Shown here one piece after another: positions 16,611 to 26,443 of a DNA stretch of 64,000 nt. The position numbers were made by a program, and so were the translations under genes. Origin of the DNA: CAYRXM01 sp964428175 (lineage in GTDB: Bacteria > Chloroflexota > Anaerolineae > JAFGEY01); contig CAYRXM010000004.1 in NCBI GenBank assembly GCA_964428175.1, positions 23,502-87,501 on the forward strand, written 5' to 3'. Every line of letters begins with the position of its first letter. Position 1 is the stretch's first letter. The notes below the pieces were generated by a model, which saw only the letters and a list, made by a program, of their open reading frames with translations, was not told the DNA's origin and searched no databases.

Positions 16611-17927
16611 ATGAAACCGCAAAGTTGGTTTTTATTCATCGTCGTGATTTTGGGACTGCTGCTCCCGGCCTGCCGGCCCAAGCAGACCATCCCCACGCCA
16701 GTCTCATGGGAGTCGCAGCAGACGGCCACGCCGGTGCTGGCCCAGGCCGTCACCCCCACGCCGACCATCATCCCGCCCACCTCGACCGCTGCGGCGACGG
16801 CAACTGCTGTTGCCGAGGTGACTGCTGTTGCCGAGGTGACAGTGGTCGAAGCGACGGCGACGCCGCTCCCGGCAAGTCCCACCCCCCCGCCGGTGCAGTC
16901 GGGGTTGATGACCTCGCCCGATTACGGCATCCAGGCCTTTATGTGGTGGCGGCCCGAGGTGGCCACGCGCGACCTGGGGCTGATTCAAGAGATGGGCTTT
17001 CGCTGGGTCAAGCAGATTTTCGCCTGGAACGCCATCGAAGGCGCGGCCAAGGACCATTTCGACTGGAACGCGACCGACCGCATTGTCGATGACGTCAACC
17101 GCTACGGCCTCAAGCTGCTCGCACGCATCGATCGCGCCCCGGCCTGGGCCGGTGGGCAAGGCGAAAACGGTCTGCCCACCAACATGTCCGATTTCGGCGA
17201 TTTCTGCTTTGCGCTGGCCAGCCGCTACAAGGGCAAAATCCAGGCCTATCAAATCTGGAACGAACCCAACCTGGCCCGTGAGTGGGGCGGCCGGGCGCCC
17301 AACCCCGCCGAATACACCCAACTGCTCAAGGTGGCCTATGAGGCGATCAAGCGGGCCGATCCGGAGGCCATCGTGATCAGCGCCGGGCTGACCCCCACCG
17401 GCACCCACAATGCCGAGGCCATGCCCGACGATATGTACCTGGAAGGGATGTACCAGGCCGGGTTCCAGCAGTACTGCGATATGGTCGGCCTGCACGGCGC
17501 GGGGTTCAAGGCCCCGCCCGAGATGTCGCCGGACGAACTGCTGGCCACGCCGGGGCAGCCCTACGGCGATCAGCGTTTCTTTTGCTTTCGTCACGTCGAA
17601 GATATGCGCAAGATCATGGAAAAGCATGGCGACGGCGCGCGCCGCGTGGCGATCCTCGAATTTGGCTGGACCACCGACACGCGCCCCGGCTCACCGTATG
17701 CCTGGCACAGCGTCACCCAGCAAGAACAGGCCGATTATATGGTGCGCGCCTACCAATGGGCCAAAGAGCATTGGCAGCCGTGGATCGCGCTGATGAGCCT
17801 GATTTACATCGCCGACCCGTACTGGACGCCGGAAAGCGAAGAGTACTGGTGGGCGATCACCGAACCCAACTATCCCACCCCGTGGACGCGCCCGGCCTAC
17901 GCCGCGCTCAAGAACATGCCCAAATAA
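16611..17927 (+). CDS. Glycoside hydrolase (clan GH-A) lipoprotein
   Basis: 438 residues. The N-terminus is a lipoprotein signal with lipobox 'LLLPAC' (Cys about residue 21). A Thr/Pro/Ala-rich linker reaches about residue 100, and then comes a GH-A barrel homologous to the C-terminal domain of the preceding gene. Acid/base Glu-218 lies in 'QIWNEPNL' and nucleophile Glu-350 in 'AILEFGWTT'. CCGGAG at 16599-16604 places the start at ATG 16611. It lacks the GH18-like and SH3b modules. It is an extracytoplasmic glycosidase anchored by lipid, and the glycan target is unknown. It probably arose by duplication of the neighbouring domain. Confidence 0.88.
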   Translation: MKPQSWFLFIVVILGLLLPACRPKQTIPTPVSWESQQTATPVLAQAVTPTPTIIPPTSTAAATATAVAEVTAVAEVTVVEATATPLPASPTPPPVQSGLMTSPDYGIQAFMWWRPEVATRDLGLIQEMGFRWVKQIFAWNAIEGAAKDHFDWNATDRIVDDVNRYGLKLLARIDRAPAWAGGQGENGLPTNMSDFGDFCFALASRYKGKIQAYQIWNEPNLAREWGGRAPNPAEYTQLLKVAYEAIKRADPEAIVISAGLTPTGTHNAEAMPDDMYLEGMYQAGFQQYCDMVGLHGAGFKAPPEMSPDELLATPGQPYGDQRFFCFRHVEDMRKIMEKHGDGARRVAILEFGWTTDTRPGSPYAWHSVTQQEQADYMVRAYQWAKEHWQPWIALMSLIYIADPYWTPESEEYWWAITEPNYPTPWTRPAYAALKNMPK

Positions 17928-17955
17928 GAGTAGATAAGGCATAGTAGACAAGGCT

Positions 17956-17995
17956 AACAACAAAGCCTCGCGCTTGAGCGCGAGGCTTTGTTGTT
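17956..17995. terminator. Bidirectional intrinsic terminator
   Basis: An 18-bp perfect stem: AACAACAAAGCCTCGCGC, loop TTGA, and its complement. It lies between the convergent glycosidase lipoprotein gene and the transporter permease gene. The T/A-rich outer arm gives a U-rich 3' side in both directions. Confidence 0.85.
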
Positions 17996-18010
17996 GGGAG
18001 TCGGAAGGGG

Positions 18011-18991
18011 CTAGAATGTGCCCTTCATACGCGGGTCGAGGGCATCGCGCAGACCGTCGCCCAAAAAGGTAAAGGCCATCACCAGCAGCCCAACGCACAG
18101 GGAAGGCGCAAACAGGATCCACGGCTGGTTGTTGATTGCCGTGCGCCCCTCAAGCATCGATACGCCCCAACTGGTGATAAAGAACGCATTGGGGTCAGAG
18201 GTTGGCTTGAGGCCAATGCCGAGAAAGCCGAGGGTCGCCTCGGCGATGATCATGCGTGGAATGGCAAAGGCCACCCAAACGACGATGGGGCTGAGCGCAT
18301 TGGGGAAAATGTGTCGCAGCATGATCCGCACGTCCGTGGTGCCGACGCTGCGCGCTGCCTCGACAAACTCTTTTTCCTTGAGCGAGAGCACGGCGCCGCG
18401 CACCAGGCGGGCCACACCAACCCACCCCACCAGCGCCAGGGCTGCAAACAGCAGGAACAGCCCGTTCATCAACTGGCCGAGCCAGGTGTCGCGCAGGGTG
18501 ATCATCAAAATGATGTACAAGAGCTGATCGGGGAACGTGTAGAAAAAGTCGGTGATGCGCATCAGGATATTGTCGATCAACCCACCTTTATAGCCGGCCA
18601 ACAGCCCGACGCCCGTGCCGACGATCAAAATGATCGCCACCGGCGTCAAACCGACGAGCATCGAAACCCGTGACCCATAGAGCACCCGGCTGAGCACGTC
18701 GCGGCCGATGGTGTCCGTGCCCAGGATGAACTGGGACTCTCCGGCCTTGCCCGTGGACGACTCTGGGACCCATGACGGAGGCAGATAGCTTTTGCCATCA
18801 TGGATCTTTAAAGGGTTCAACGGTGCCAGGACGGACGCAAATACAGCAACCAACGCAAAAGTGATGATAATAATTATTCCCAAAATAGCGGCTTTGTTGC
18901 GGACCAGCCGGTGCCATGCATCCATCCACAAACTGCGTGAAGGGCGCTTCAGATCAAACATTTCGGATAACGTCGCTTGAGAAGTTGTCAT
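18011..18991 (-). CDS. Peptide/oligopeptide ABC transporter permease, DppC type
   Basis: 326 residues. It begins 'MTTSQATLSEMFDLKRPSR', has an N-terminal span ('ILGIIIIITFALVAVF'), a periplasmic loop and five more spans. The permease coupling motif is present as 'EFVEAARSVGTTDVRIMLRHI'. ATG 18991 follows AGGAGGTG. It is the second permease of the importer encoded across 18011-26210 and pairs with the DppB-type gene upstream. A tandem repeat array and assembly gap separate it from that gene. Confidence 0.92.
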   Translation of the reverse strand: MTTSQATLSEMFDLKRPSRSLWMDAWHRLVRNKAAILGIIIIITFALVAVFASVLAPLNPLKIHDGKSYLPPSWVPESSTGKAGESQFILGTDTIGRDVLSRVLYGSRVSMLVGLTPVAIILIVGTGVGLLAGYKGGLIDNILMRITDFFYTFPDQLLYIILMITLRDTWLGQLMNGLFLLFAALALVGWVGVARLVRGAVLSLKEKEFVEAARSVGTTDVRIMLRHIFPNALSPIVVWVAFAIPRMIIAEATLGFLGIGLKPTSDPNAFFITSWGVSMLEGRTAINNQPWILFAPSLCVGLLVMAFTFLGDGLRDALDPRMKGTF

Positions 18992-19000
18992 CGCACACCT

Positions 19001-19271
19001 CCTATCCCGAATAGATCGGAACTGAACAGAGCCTGGTCGCTCGGAAAGATTTGTGCTCAAAAAAGCAATGATCTTGAGGATAGGCCCTATCCCGAATAGA
19101 TCGGAACTGAACAGAGCCTGGTCGCTCGGAAAGATTTGTGNNNNNNNNNNNNNNNNNNNNNNNNNNNNNNNNNNNNNNNNNNNNNNNNNNNNNNNNNNNN
19201 NNNNNNNNNNNNNNNNNNNNNNNNNNNNNNNNNNNNNNNNCTCAAAAAAGCAATGATCTTGAGGATAGGCC
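19001..19271. repeat. Tandem 85-bp repeat interrupted by an assembly gap
   Basis: One complete unit (19002-19086) runs from CCTATCCCGAATAGATCGG to AGGATAGGCC. A second copy starts at 19087 and runs 54 bases into the N run. The sequence after the Ns (19241-19271) supplies exactly the missing last 31 bases of that unit. Each unit is bounded by CCTATCC/GGATAGG and matches the element at 2584-2682. The true copy number in the cell is unknown because the assembly collapsed here. Confidence 0.85.
19141..19240. other. Assembly gap (100 N)
   Basis: Exactly 100 undetermined bases, the usual scaffold placeholder. It lies inside the tandem 85-bp repeat in the gap between two permease genes, so no gene is likely lost. 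The real length may be zero or a multiple of 85. Confidence 0.97.
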
Positions 19272-19281
19272 CTGATTCGAA

Positions 19282-20277
<996 letters not shown>

Positions 20278-20373
20278 AACAGGTGACCTCCAACGCAAAC
20301 CTTCAGGACAGTGGCCAGAATCGAACGTTTGCTCAACAATTTGTTCTTGTACATAACCCTCACCGCCGCCCAG

Positions 20374-20396
20374 AAAAAAGAGCCGGCCGGCTCTTT
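20374..20396 (-). terminator. Intrinsic terminator after binding-protein gene 1
   Basis: The minus strand reads AAAGAGCCGGCCGGCTCTTT followed by TTTCTG. The perfect palindrome is at 20377-20396 and the U-run at 20374-20379. It lies 60 bases after the stop of the binding protein gene and before the permease genes, so it should reduce expression of the permeases relative to the binding protein. A second hairpin, CCTGTCA/TGACAGG, lies at 20427-20444. Confidence 0.75.
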
Positions 20397-20458
20397 ATGA
20401 TAACCGGCCGGCTCTCGCACTCCGGGCCTGTCAGGTTTGACAGGTCCAACTGGAATGA

Positions 20459-22249
20459 CTAGGGCATCATACTGGTGTCAATGTCGATCCCGATCGGGTC
20501 AATGACGCCAGCCCACCCGGAGTCTTGCGGGGTGGTTTGGACGTTCAGTACCCACGGCTTGACCAGATACGAGTTGACATTGTTCCACATGAACGCGACT
20601 GGCGCACCAGCCACGAGCAGGTCTTGCGCCTCTTGATACAACTCGGCGCGCTTGTCCGGATCCACGGTGGTGTCGGCTTCGGTCACCAGCGCGTCGAAAT
20701 CGAGATTCGAATAAGCGATGCGCTCACCAAAACCGCCGGTCTTCCAGTACACGCTCAGCCAGTTCTGCGGGTCGGGATAGTCGGCGCACCAGCCGAGGAT
20801 GTACATCTGCGGTGAGGTGGACTTGTCCTTGGTCAGCGCGGTAAAGGTCGTCGGCTCGACCGGGTTCATTTCGATGGTCACGCCCAACACATCCTGCCAC
20901 TTGGCCACCATCCACTCCCAACGAACGCGGTTGCGCGGTGTGTCACCAAAGGTCGCCGTGATCTTGGGCAGATTGGCTGCCGAACCATAGCTGGAATCAG
21001 CAAGGGCTTGCTTGGCCGCTTCGGCATCAAAGCCCCAGCGGGTCTCGCCGTCCTTGTAGCCGGGATAGCCCTTGGGGATCCAGGTCAAGGTGGGGCTGCC
21101 CAAACCTTGCAGAACGTCTTGCACCCAGGTGTCGCGGTCGAGCGCCATAGCAAACGCTTCGCGCACCTTGGGATCGTTAAAGGGTTCCTTTTCCTGGTGG
21201 AACATGACCGCAAAGGTGCAGGAGCCGGGATAGATGAGCGCTTCTTTGGACAACTGCTCATCGGCCTTCACGGTTGCCAGGTCTTCCGCCGCCAGGCCAA
21301 TGATGTCAAACTCGTTGTTCTTGTAGGCCTGGAAGGACACGGCGCTGTCTGTGATGTACGAATATTCGATGTCAACCTTGCCCACGCCGCCCCAGTAGTT
21401 CTGGTTGGGGACAAAGTAGCCGCGCACGAACGGCTCAAGGCTCTTCAAGGCATAAGGGCCGTTGCCGATGTGGTACTTGGAGCTGTTCCACCAGTTCTCG
21501 CCGCCCTCAGAGATCAGTTCTTCTTTGGCCGGGAAAACCACCCACAGGCTCATCACGGTGTGAAAGTAAGGAGCGGATCTGGAAAGAGTAAGCTTGAGCA
21601 AGCGGCAGTCCGCCTGATCATAGTCGGTGCAGGGGTTGCCGGCTATGTCCAGCGCTTGCACGCTCGCTTTCACCATCTCTTCACCCGCGGCGGCATCTTC
21701 GTCGGTCTCGGCATAGCGCCATTCGGCCGCGCCCATGATCTCATCGGTGATCGCCGCATATTCGCCGGCGGTCTCGGGGTTGATGTTACGCAGCAACGAG
21801 TACTCGAAACGCTTGGCGTTCAACAACGTGCCGTCGCTGTACTTGAGGCCTTCACGCAGGGTAAAGGTCAGCTCGGTCGCGTCGTCATTGTATTCCCACG
21901 ACTCTGCTGCGGCGGGGACGGTATCAAGCGCTGCGTTCAACTTGGTCAGGCCCTCGTAGATCAAGTTGAGGTGCGCGATTTCGTTGACGAACGAAGACTT
22001 TTGCGGATCAATGATGTCGGGATAGGTGCCCAGGTTGATGCGCAGCACCTTGGTCACTGCACTCGGCACGGGGGTCGCTACGACGATTTTCTCGACTTCT
22101 TTTTCGATCTCTTTTTCAACCACAACGGTTTCTTTGACGATCTTTTCAACTTCTTTTTCGACAACCACGGTCTTGGGCTGGCAGGCAGAGACAATGAGCA
22201 TTGCGACGATCAACAGGCCCAGCCAGGCTGTCCATTTCTTGTTCAACAT
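20459..22249 (-). CDS. Peptide ABC transporter substrate-binding lipoprotein (family 5)
   Basis: 596 residues. The signal peptide has lipobox 'LIVSAC' (Cys about 23), followed by a repetitive Val/Glu/Lys linker ('VVVEKEVEKIVKETVVVEKE' and on) that I associate with Chloroflexota binding proteins. The rest is a solute-binding family 5 fold: 'NPETAGEYAAITDEIMG', 'FAMALDRDTW', 'CADYPDPQNWL'. ATG 22249 has AAGGAGG eight bases upstream. It captures peptides or similar ligands outside the membrane and delivers them to the DppBC-type permeases. Confidence 0.93.
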   Translation of the reverse strand: MLNKKWTAWLGLLIVAMLIVSACQPKTVVVEKEVEKIVKETVVVEKEIEKEVEKIVVATPVPSAVTKVLRINLGTYPDIIDPQKSSFVNEIAHLNLIYEGLTKLNAALDTVPAAAESWEYNDDATELTFTLREGLKYSDGTLLNAKRFEYSLLRNINPETAGEYAAITDEIMGAAEWRYAETDEDAAAGEEMVKASVQALDIAGNPCTDYDQADCRLLKLTLSRSAPYFHTVMSLWVVFPAKEELISEGGENWWNSSKYHIGNGPYALKSLEPFVRGYFVPNQNYWGGVGKVDIEYSYITDSAVSFQAYKNNEFDIIGLAAEDLATVKADEQLSKEALIYPGSCTFAVMFHQEKEPFNDPKVREAFAMALDRDTWVQDVLQGLGSPTLTWIPKGYPGYKDGETRWGFDAEAAKQALADSSYGSAANLPKITATFGDTPRNRVRWEWMVAKWQDVLGVTIEMNPVEPTTFTALTKDKSTSPQMYILGWCADYPDPQNWLSVYWKTGGFGERIAYSNLDFDALVTEADTTVDPDKRAELYQEAQDLLVAGAPVAFMWNNVNSYLVKPWVLNVQTTPQDSGWAGVIDPIGIDIDTSMMP

Positions 22250-22379
22250 TTTTCCTCCTTGTAATCAAAAAAATGAACCACAATTGCCGGGTGCGGCATC
22301 CCGTAAGCGTTAGAATCGAACCGCTGTTTACCTCCCATGCGTATTGGCGATCTTGAGAACGCCGGAAAATCGGTGTGCG

Positions 22380-23363
22380 TCAGCCGACCAGATGGCAGGC
22401 ACACCAATGACCGGGCGCAATCTCTTTGAATTCGGGGTCTTGTTCCTTGCACACGTCCATCACCTTGGGACAGCGCGTGCTAAAGTTGCAGCCGGGCGGC
22501 GGGTTGGCCGGGCTGGGCACATCACCTTCCAGAATGATGCGCTTGCGCGTTTCCTCCACCACCGGGTCGGGGATGGGCACCGCCGAAAGCAGCGCCTGTG
22601 TGTAGGGGTGTTCCGGGCTGGCGTACAGCGTGTCGCGGTCGGTCAATTCGACGATTTTGCCCAGGTACATCACAGCGATGCGATCCGAGATGTGGCGTAC
22701 CATCGACAGGTCGTGGGCGATGAACAGGTAGGTCAGTCCCAATTCGTGCTGCAAATCTTCGAGCAGGTTGACCACCTGGGCCTGGATGGACACGTCCAGC
22801 GCCGAAATCGGCTCGTCGCAGACGATGAACGAGGGATTGAGGGCCAGTGCGCGGGCCACGCCGATGCGCTGGCGCTGGCCGCCGGAGAACTCGTGCGGGT
22901 AGCGGTTGATAAAATAGGGGTTCAACCCGACCAGCTTGAGCAGTTCTTGCACGCGGTCCTGGCGCTCCTTGCCCGATGCAATGCTGTGAACTTCGAGCGG
23001 TTCGCCGACAATGCTGCCAACCGTCATACGCGGGTTCAACGAGGCATAGGGGTCCTGAAAGATCATCTGCATCTTGCGACGCTGGCGGCGCAGTTGCTCG
23101 CCTTTCATACTGACCAGGCTTTCGCCTTCAAAATAGACATCACCTTCGGTCGGGCGGTACAACTGCAACACGGTGCGCCCGGTTGTCGATTTGCCGCAGC
23201 CGCTTTCACCCACCAGGCCCAGCGTTTCGCCATGGTACACATCGAACGAAACCCCATCGACGGCCTTGATCGCGCCAATTTGCCGTTGAAAGATGATCCC
23301 GCGCGTGATGGGAAAATGTTTTTTGAGGTTGTCAACCCGAACCAGCACTTGTCTTTCTGCCAT
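22380..23363 (-). CDS. Peptide ABC transporter ATPase, DppF/OppF type
   Basis: 327 residues. Walker A is 'GESGCGKSTTG', signature 'FSGGQRQRIG', Walker B 'FIVCDEPISALD', switch His in 'FIAHDLSMV'. The oligopeptide-transporter C-terminal extension has the four-cysteine region seen as 'PPGCNFSTRCPKVMDVCKEQ', known in this family to bind an iron-sulphur cluster. It lies 35 bases after the DppD-type gene on the same strand. It hydrolyses ATP to drive import. Confidence 0.94.
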   Translation of the reverse strand: MAERQVLVRVDNLKKHFPITRGIIFQRQIGAIKAVDGVSFDVYHGETLGLVGESGCGKSTTGRTVLQLYRPTEGDVYFEGESLVSMKGEQLRRQRRKMQMIFQDPYASLNPRMTVGSIVGEPLEVHSIASGKERQDRVQELLKLVGLNPYFINRYPHEFSGGQRQRIGVARALALNPSFIVCDEPISALDVSIQAQVVNLLEDLQHELGLTYLFIAHDLSMVRHISDRIAVMYLGKIVELTDRDTLYASPEHPYTQALLSAVPIPDPVVEETRKRIILEGDVPSPANPPPGCNFSTRCPKVMDVCKEQDPEFKEIAPGHWCACHLVG

Positions 23364-23398
23364 CCTGTCATTCTCCTCTATTTTGCAGTTTGATTACT

Positions 23399-24388
23399 CT
23401 AGCGCGCGTATCCCTCGGTGTCCCTGGTGTTCCAGCACGCGGCAAAATGATCCATCCCGACCGGCTCGAGCAGGGGGTTTTCTTCGAGGCAGCGATCGCT
23501 TACATAGTCGCAGCGCGGCGCAAAGGGGCATCCCGGAGGCGGCGAAATCAGGTCAGGCGGCAAGCCTTCGATCGACTTGAGTTTGGTATGCGATAATTCG
23601 TCCAGGCGCGGCAGCGATCCCAGCAAACCGATGGTGTATGGATGGCGCGGCCGGGCATAGATTTCCTTGACCGGGCCGGTTTCGACGATATAGCCGGCAT
23701 ACATCACGTTGACGCGATCAACCAACCCGGCGACCACGCCCAGGTCGTGGGTGATCCAGATGACCGCCATCCCAATTTCGTCGCGCAGTCGCTTGACCAG
23801 ATCGACGATTTGGGCCTGGATGGTCACATCGAGGGCCGTCGTCGGTTCATCGGCGATGAGTACGCGCGGGTTGCACGACAGCCCCATGGCGATCATTACC
23901 CGCTGGCGCATGCCGCCGGAGAACTGGTGCGGATAGTCGTCGATGCGCTGTTCAGCATTGGGAATGCCCACCATTTCCAGCAGCTCGACCGCTCGCTTGC
24001 GTGACTGGGTCTTGTCCATGCCCATGTGCAGTTCGAGCGCTTCCGTCACCTGCCGGCCGATGGTCAGCACCGGGTTGAGCGAGGTCATCGGGTCTTGAAA
24101 GATCATGGCGATCTTGTTGCCGCGCACGTGACGGATTTCATCGATATCCATCTTGAGCAAGTCACGTCCCTCAAAAAGCACCTCGCCATCGGTGATCTTG
24201 CCCGGAGGCTCCGGAATGAGACGCATCAAAGACAACACGCCGACGCTTTTGCCACACCCGCTCTCGCCGACGATGCCCAGCGTTTCGCCTTCGCCTAGGT
24301 TGTAGGTGATGCCGTTGACCGCCTGAACAACACCGTCTTGGGTGTAAAAGCGCGTCTCCAGGTTTTTGACTTCCAACAACGTGACCAT
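23399..24388 (-). CDS. Peptide ABC transporter ATPase, DppD/OppD type
   Basis: 329 residues from ATG 24388 (GGAGAG six bases upstream). Walker A is 'GESGCGKSVG', Walker B 'VLIADEPTTALD', signature 'FSGGMRQRV', switch His in 'WITHDLGVV'. The C-terminal extension contains 'PPGCPFAPRCDYVSDRCLEE'. It pairs with the DppF-type ATPase to form the nucleotide-binding heterodimer of the importer. Confidence 0.94.
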   Translation of the reverse strand: MVTLLEVKNLETRFYTQDGVVQAVNGITYNLGEGETLGIVGESGCGKSVGVLSLMRLIPEPPGKITDGEVLFEGRDLLKMDIDEIRHVRGNKIAMIFQDPMTSLNPVLTIGRQVTEALELHMGMDKTQSRKRAVELLEMVGIPNAEQRIDDYPHQFSGGMRQRVMIAMGLSCNPRVLIADEPTTALDVTIQAQIVDLVKRLRDEIGMAVIWITHDLGVVAGLVDRVNVMYAGYIVETGPVKEIYARPRHPYTIGLLGSLPRLDELSHTKLKSIEGLPPDLISPPPGCPFAPRCDYVSDRCLEENPLLEPVGMDHFAACWNTRDTEGYAR

Positions 24389-24434
24389 CCAGTTCTCTCC
24401 TTTAGTCGCTGCTGATAGTGATGTTTGTTTCAAC

Positions 24435-24475
24435 GCCGCTGCCCCGCTCCAGACAAAGCCGGGGCGGGGTAGCGG
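24435..24475. terminator. Hairpin after binding-protein gene 2 (possible attenuator)
   Basis: GCCGCT plus CCCCGC on one arm pair with GCGGGG plus AGCGGC on the other, with a small bulge, in the 103-base gap downstream of the minus-strand binding-protein gene. No U-run follows, so it may stabilise the upstream mRNA end rather than terminate. Confidence 0.45.
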
Positions 24476-24491
24476 CTCACCGAGCCGGTGT

Positions 24492-26210
24492 TTATTTTTC
24501 CAGGCTGACCTCGGCCAGATTCATCGTATCCTGGCCGGTGATGACCAGGCCCTTGATGTACGGTTTGACCAGATAATAGCCGCCGCTGTGATAGATGGGA
24601 ATCCACGGCACGTCGTTGACCAACAGGTCTTCGGCTTGCCGGTAGAGCGCCATGCGCTTGTCTTGATCTTGCTCGACGCGCGCCTGCTCGACCAGGGCAT
24701 CCAGTTGGAGGTTGCTGTACGCGCCGTGGTTGTAGGCGCTGGTTGAGTGGAACAGCAAATCCAAAAAGTTCTGCGGATCGGGATAATCGGCGATCCACCC
24801 CAGCGAGTACATCTGGTATTTTTGCGCATCGAGGCCGGTGAGAAACACACCCCAATCCACCACCTCGACCTCGATCTCGACGCCGAGTATCTCCCGGTAC
24901 ATCGCCGCCAGCGACTCGCCAAACTCGGCCCCGGTCACGGTCAGCGTGATCGGCGGCAGTTCGCTGGCGTCGCCGTAATCGGACTCGAACATTTCTTCCA
25001 CGGCCATGTCGGGATCAAAGGGCAGGCCTTCCAGGTCGGGGTTGTACCCTGGCATGCCCGGCGGCAAAATGCCTTCAGCCGGGATAACCGTCTTGTTGAA
25101 CAAAATGTCGGCGATGGCCTGCTTGTTGGTGGCATAGGCAAAAGCGCGGCGCACGTGCACGTCGTCAAACGGAGGAATGGCGGTGTTAAATCCGATGTAC
25201 CAGACGTCGAGCTGCGACACGACGCGCAAATCCTTGTTCAGGGGGTCGTTCGGATCGAGCACACGGTCGATGTTGCCAGCGCCGATCTCGATCACGTCCA
25301 GTTCACCGCGCTCGTACATATTCATCGTGTTGCCGCGATATATGAAAATAACCTTGTCCAGCGCGGGCCGGCCGCGATAATAATCGTCAAAAGCAGCCAG
25401 CACCAGCTCGTTGACGCTGTTCTTTTCTACCTTGAACGGCCCGCTGCCGATCGGGCTGGACTGCCAGTTGCGTGAGGTGTCCTCGACATTTTCCTTGCAC
25501 ACAATGTACGAGGTCGGATAGGTCAATTTGGATAGAAAATAGGGTTTGGGGGCATCGATGGTGATTTGGACGGTGAAATCGTCAACCGCTTTGAGGCCCT
25601 CGATCGAGCTGGCCTCACCCATCGTGCGCGCCATCACGCCAACGATGTCGTCCAGGTAAGACTGCGCGCGCTGCACCGAGCCGCGCCGGGGATCGCAGGC
25701 GCGTTCGAGCGAGTAGACCACATCCTGGGCCGTCACCTGACGCCCGTTGTGGAACCGGGCATTCCGGTGCAGGTAAAAGGTGTACACCATCCCCGTGGCA
25801 TCTATTTCCCATCGCTCGGCCAGATCGCCCACCACGTTCAGACCGGCATCGAGCTTGACCAGGCCGCTGAATATCAGACCCACAAACTGGTGCGAGGTCG
25901 AATCCTGGGTGATCGCCGGGTCCAGCGTCTCCGGAGACTGGCTCCACAGGCGCAGTTCGTTCGCTTGCGGGAAACTGGACTGTCCGGGGGTTGCTGTCGG
26001 CGCGGGTGTGGCCGTCGGTGAATCGGGCGCAGAAGACACGGTGGGGCTGGGGGTCCAGGTTGCCTCTTTTGTCGCCATAGCTTCGCTCGTCCAGGTCGGC
26101 GTTGGGCTGGGCACTGTCTCTGGCGTTGGTGTAGATCGCAAGCTGGGAATCTGGCATCCCAGGATCAGGAAAGCCACCAGCAAGCCAAGATAGGGCAACC
26201 TGTTTTTCAT
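24492..26210 (-). CDS. Second peptide-type substrate-binding lipoprotein (family 5)
   Basis: 572 residues from ATG 26210 (AAGGAC seven bases upstream). The lipobox is 'FLILGC', followed by a Thr/Pro/Ser linker to about residue 80. The family 5 fold shows 'NELRLWSQSPETLDPAITQD', 'RPALDKVIFIYRGN', 'AFAYATNKQAIADILFNKTV' and 'IADYPDPQNFLD'. It is clearly diverged from the binding protein at 20459-22249. It is the first gene of the transporter cluster and lies directly behind a near-consensus promoter. Confidence 0.92.
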   Translation of the reverse strand: MKNRLPYLGLLVAFLILGCQIPSLRSTPTPETVPSPTPTWTSEAMATKEATWTPSPTVSSAPDSPTATPAPTATPGQSSFPQANELRLWSQSPETLDPAITQDSTSHQFVGLIFSGLVKLDAGLNVVGDLAERWEIDATGMVYTFYLHRNARFHNGRQVTAQDVVYSLERACDPRRGSVQRAQSYLDDIVGVMARTMGEASSIEGLKAVDDFTVQITIDAPKPYFLSKLTYPTSYIVCKENVEDTSRNWQSSPIGSGPFKVEKNSVNELVLAAFDDYYRGRPALDKVIFIYRGNTMNMYERGELDVIEIGAGNIDRVLDPNDPLNKDLRVVSQLDVWYIGFNTAIPPFDDVHVRRAFAYATNKQAIADILFNKTVIPAEGILPPGMPGYNPDLEGLPFDPDMAVEEMFESDYGDASELPPITLTVTGAEFGESLAAMYREILGVEIEVEVVDWGVFLTGLDAQKYQMYSLGWIADYPDPQNFLDLLFHSTSAYNHGAYSNLQLDALVEQARVEQDQDKRMALYRQAEDLLVNDVPWIPIYHSGGYYLVKPYIKGLVITGQDTMNLAEVSLEK

Positions 26211-26268
26211 CGTCATTGTCCTTGTAACACTCCATTCATCCAAGATACAACAGCGAAAAGCAGCGGTT

Positions 26269-26297
26269 ATTGTATGGTGAATAATCAAAAAAGTCAA
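26269..26297 (-). promoter_or_regulatory. Promoter of the peptide transporter cluster
   Basis: Minus strand: TTGACT (26292-26297), 17-base spacer, TACAAT (26269-26274). Transcription would begin near 26262, about 50 bases before ATG 26210. Confidence 0.7.
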
Positions 26298-26328
26298 ATG
26301 AGATTTTCGAGCTGGCATCCTGGCCGAC

Positions 26329-26365
26329 AAAAAAAGCTCGCTCCGATGCATGGGCACCGGAGCGA
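26329..26365 (-). terminator. Terminator of the RNA methyltransferase gene
   Basis: On the minus strand TCGCTCCG...CGGAGCGA (arms 26358-26365 and 26338-26345), with an added TGC/GCA pair, is followed by GC and seven T (26329-26335). It lies about 80 bases after the methyltransferase stop and upstream of the transporter promoter. Confidence 0.75.
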
Positions 26366-26443
26366 AAAAGGAAGGGAAACGCATGCGAACTTGACAGGTT
26401 CATGATACCCGCACCGGCTCGTCTCGTCCAGTACCCAAATGGG

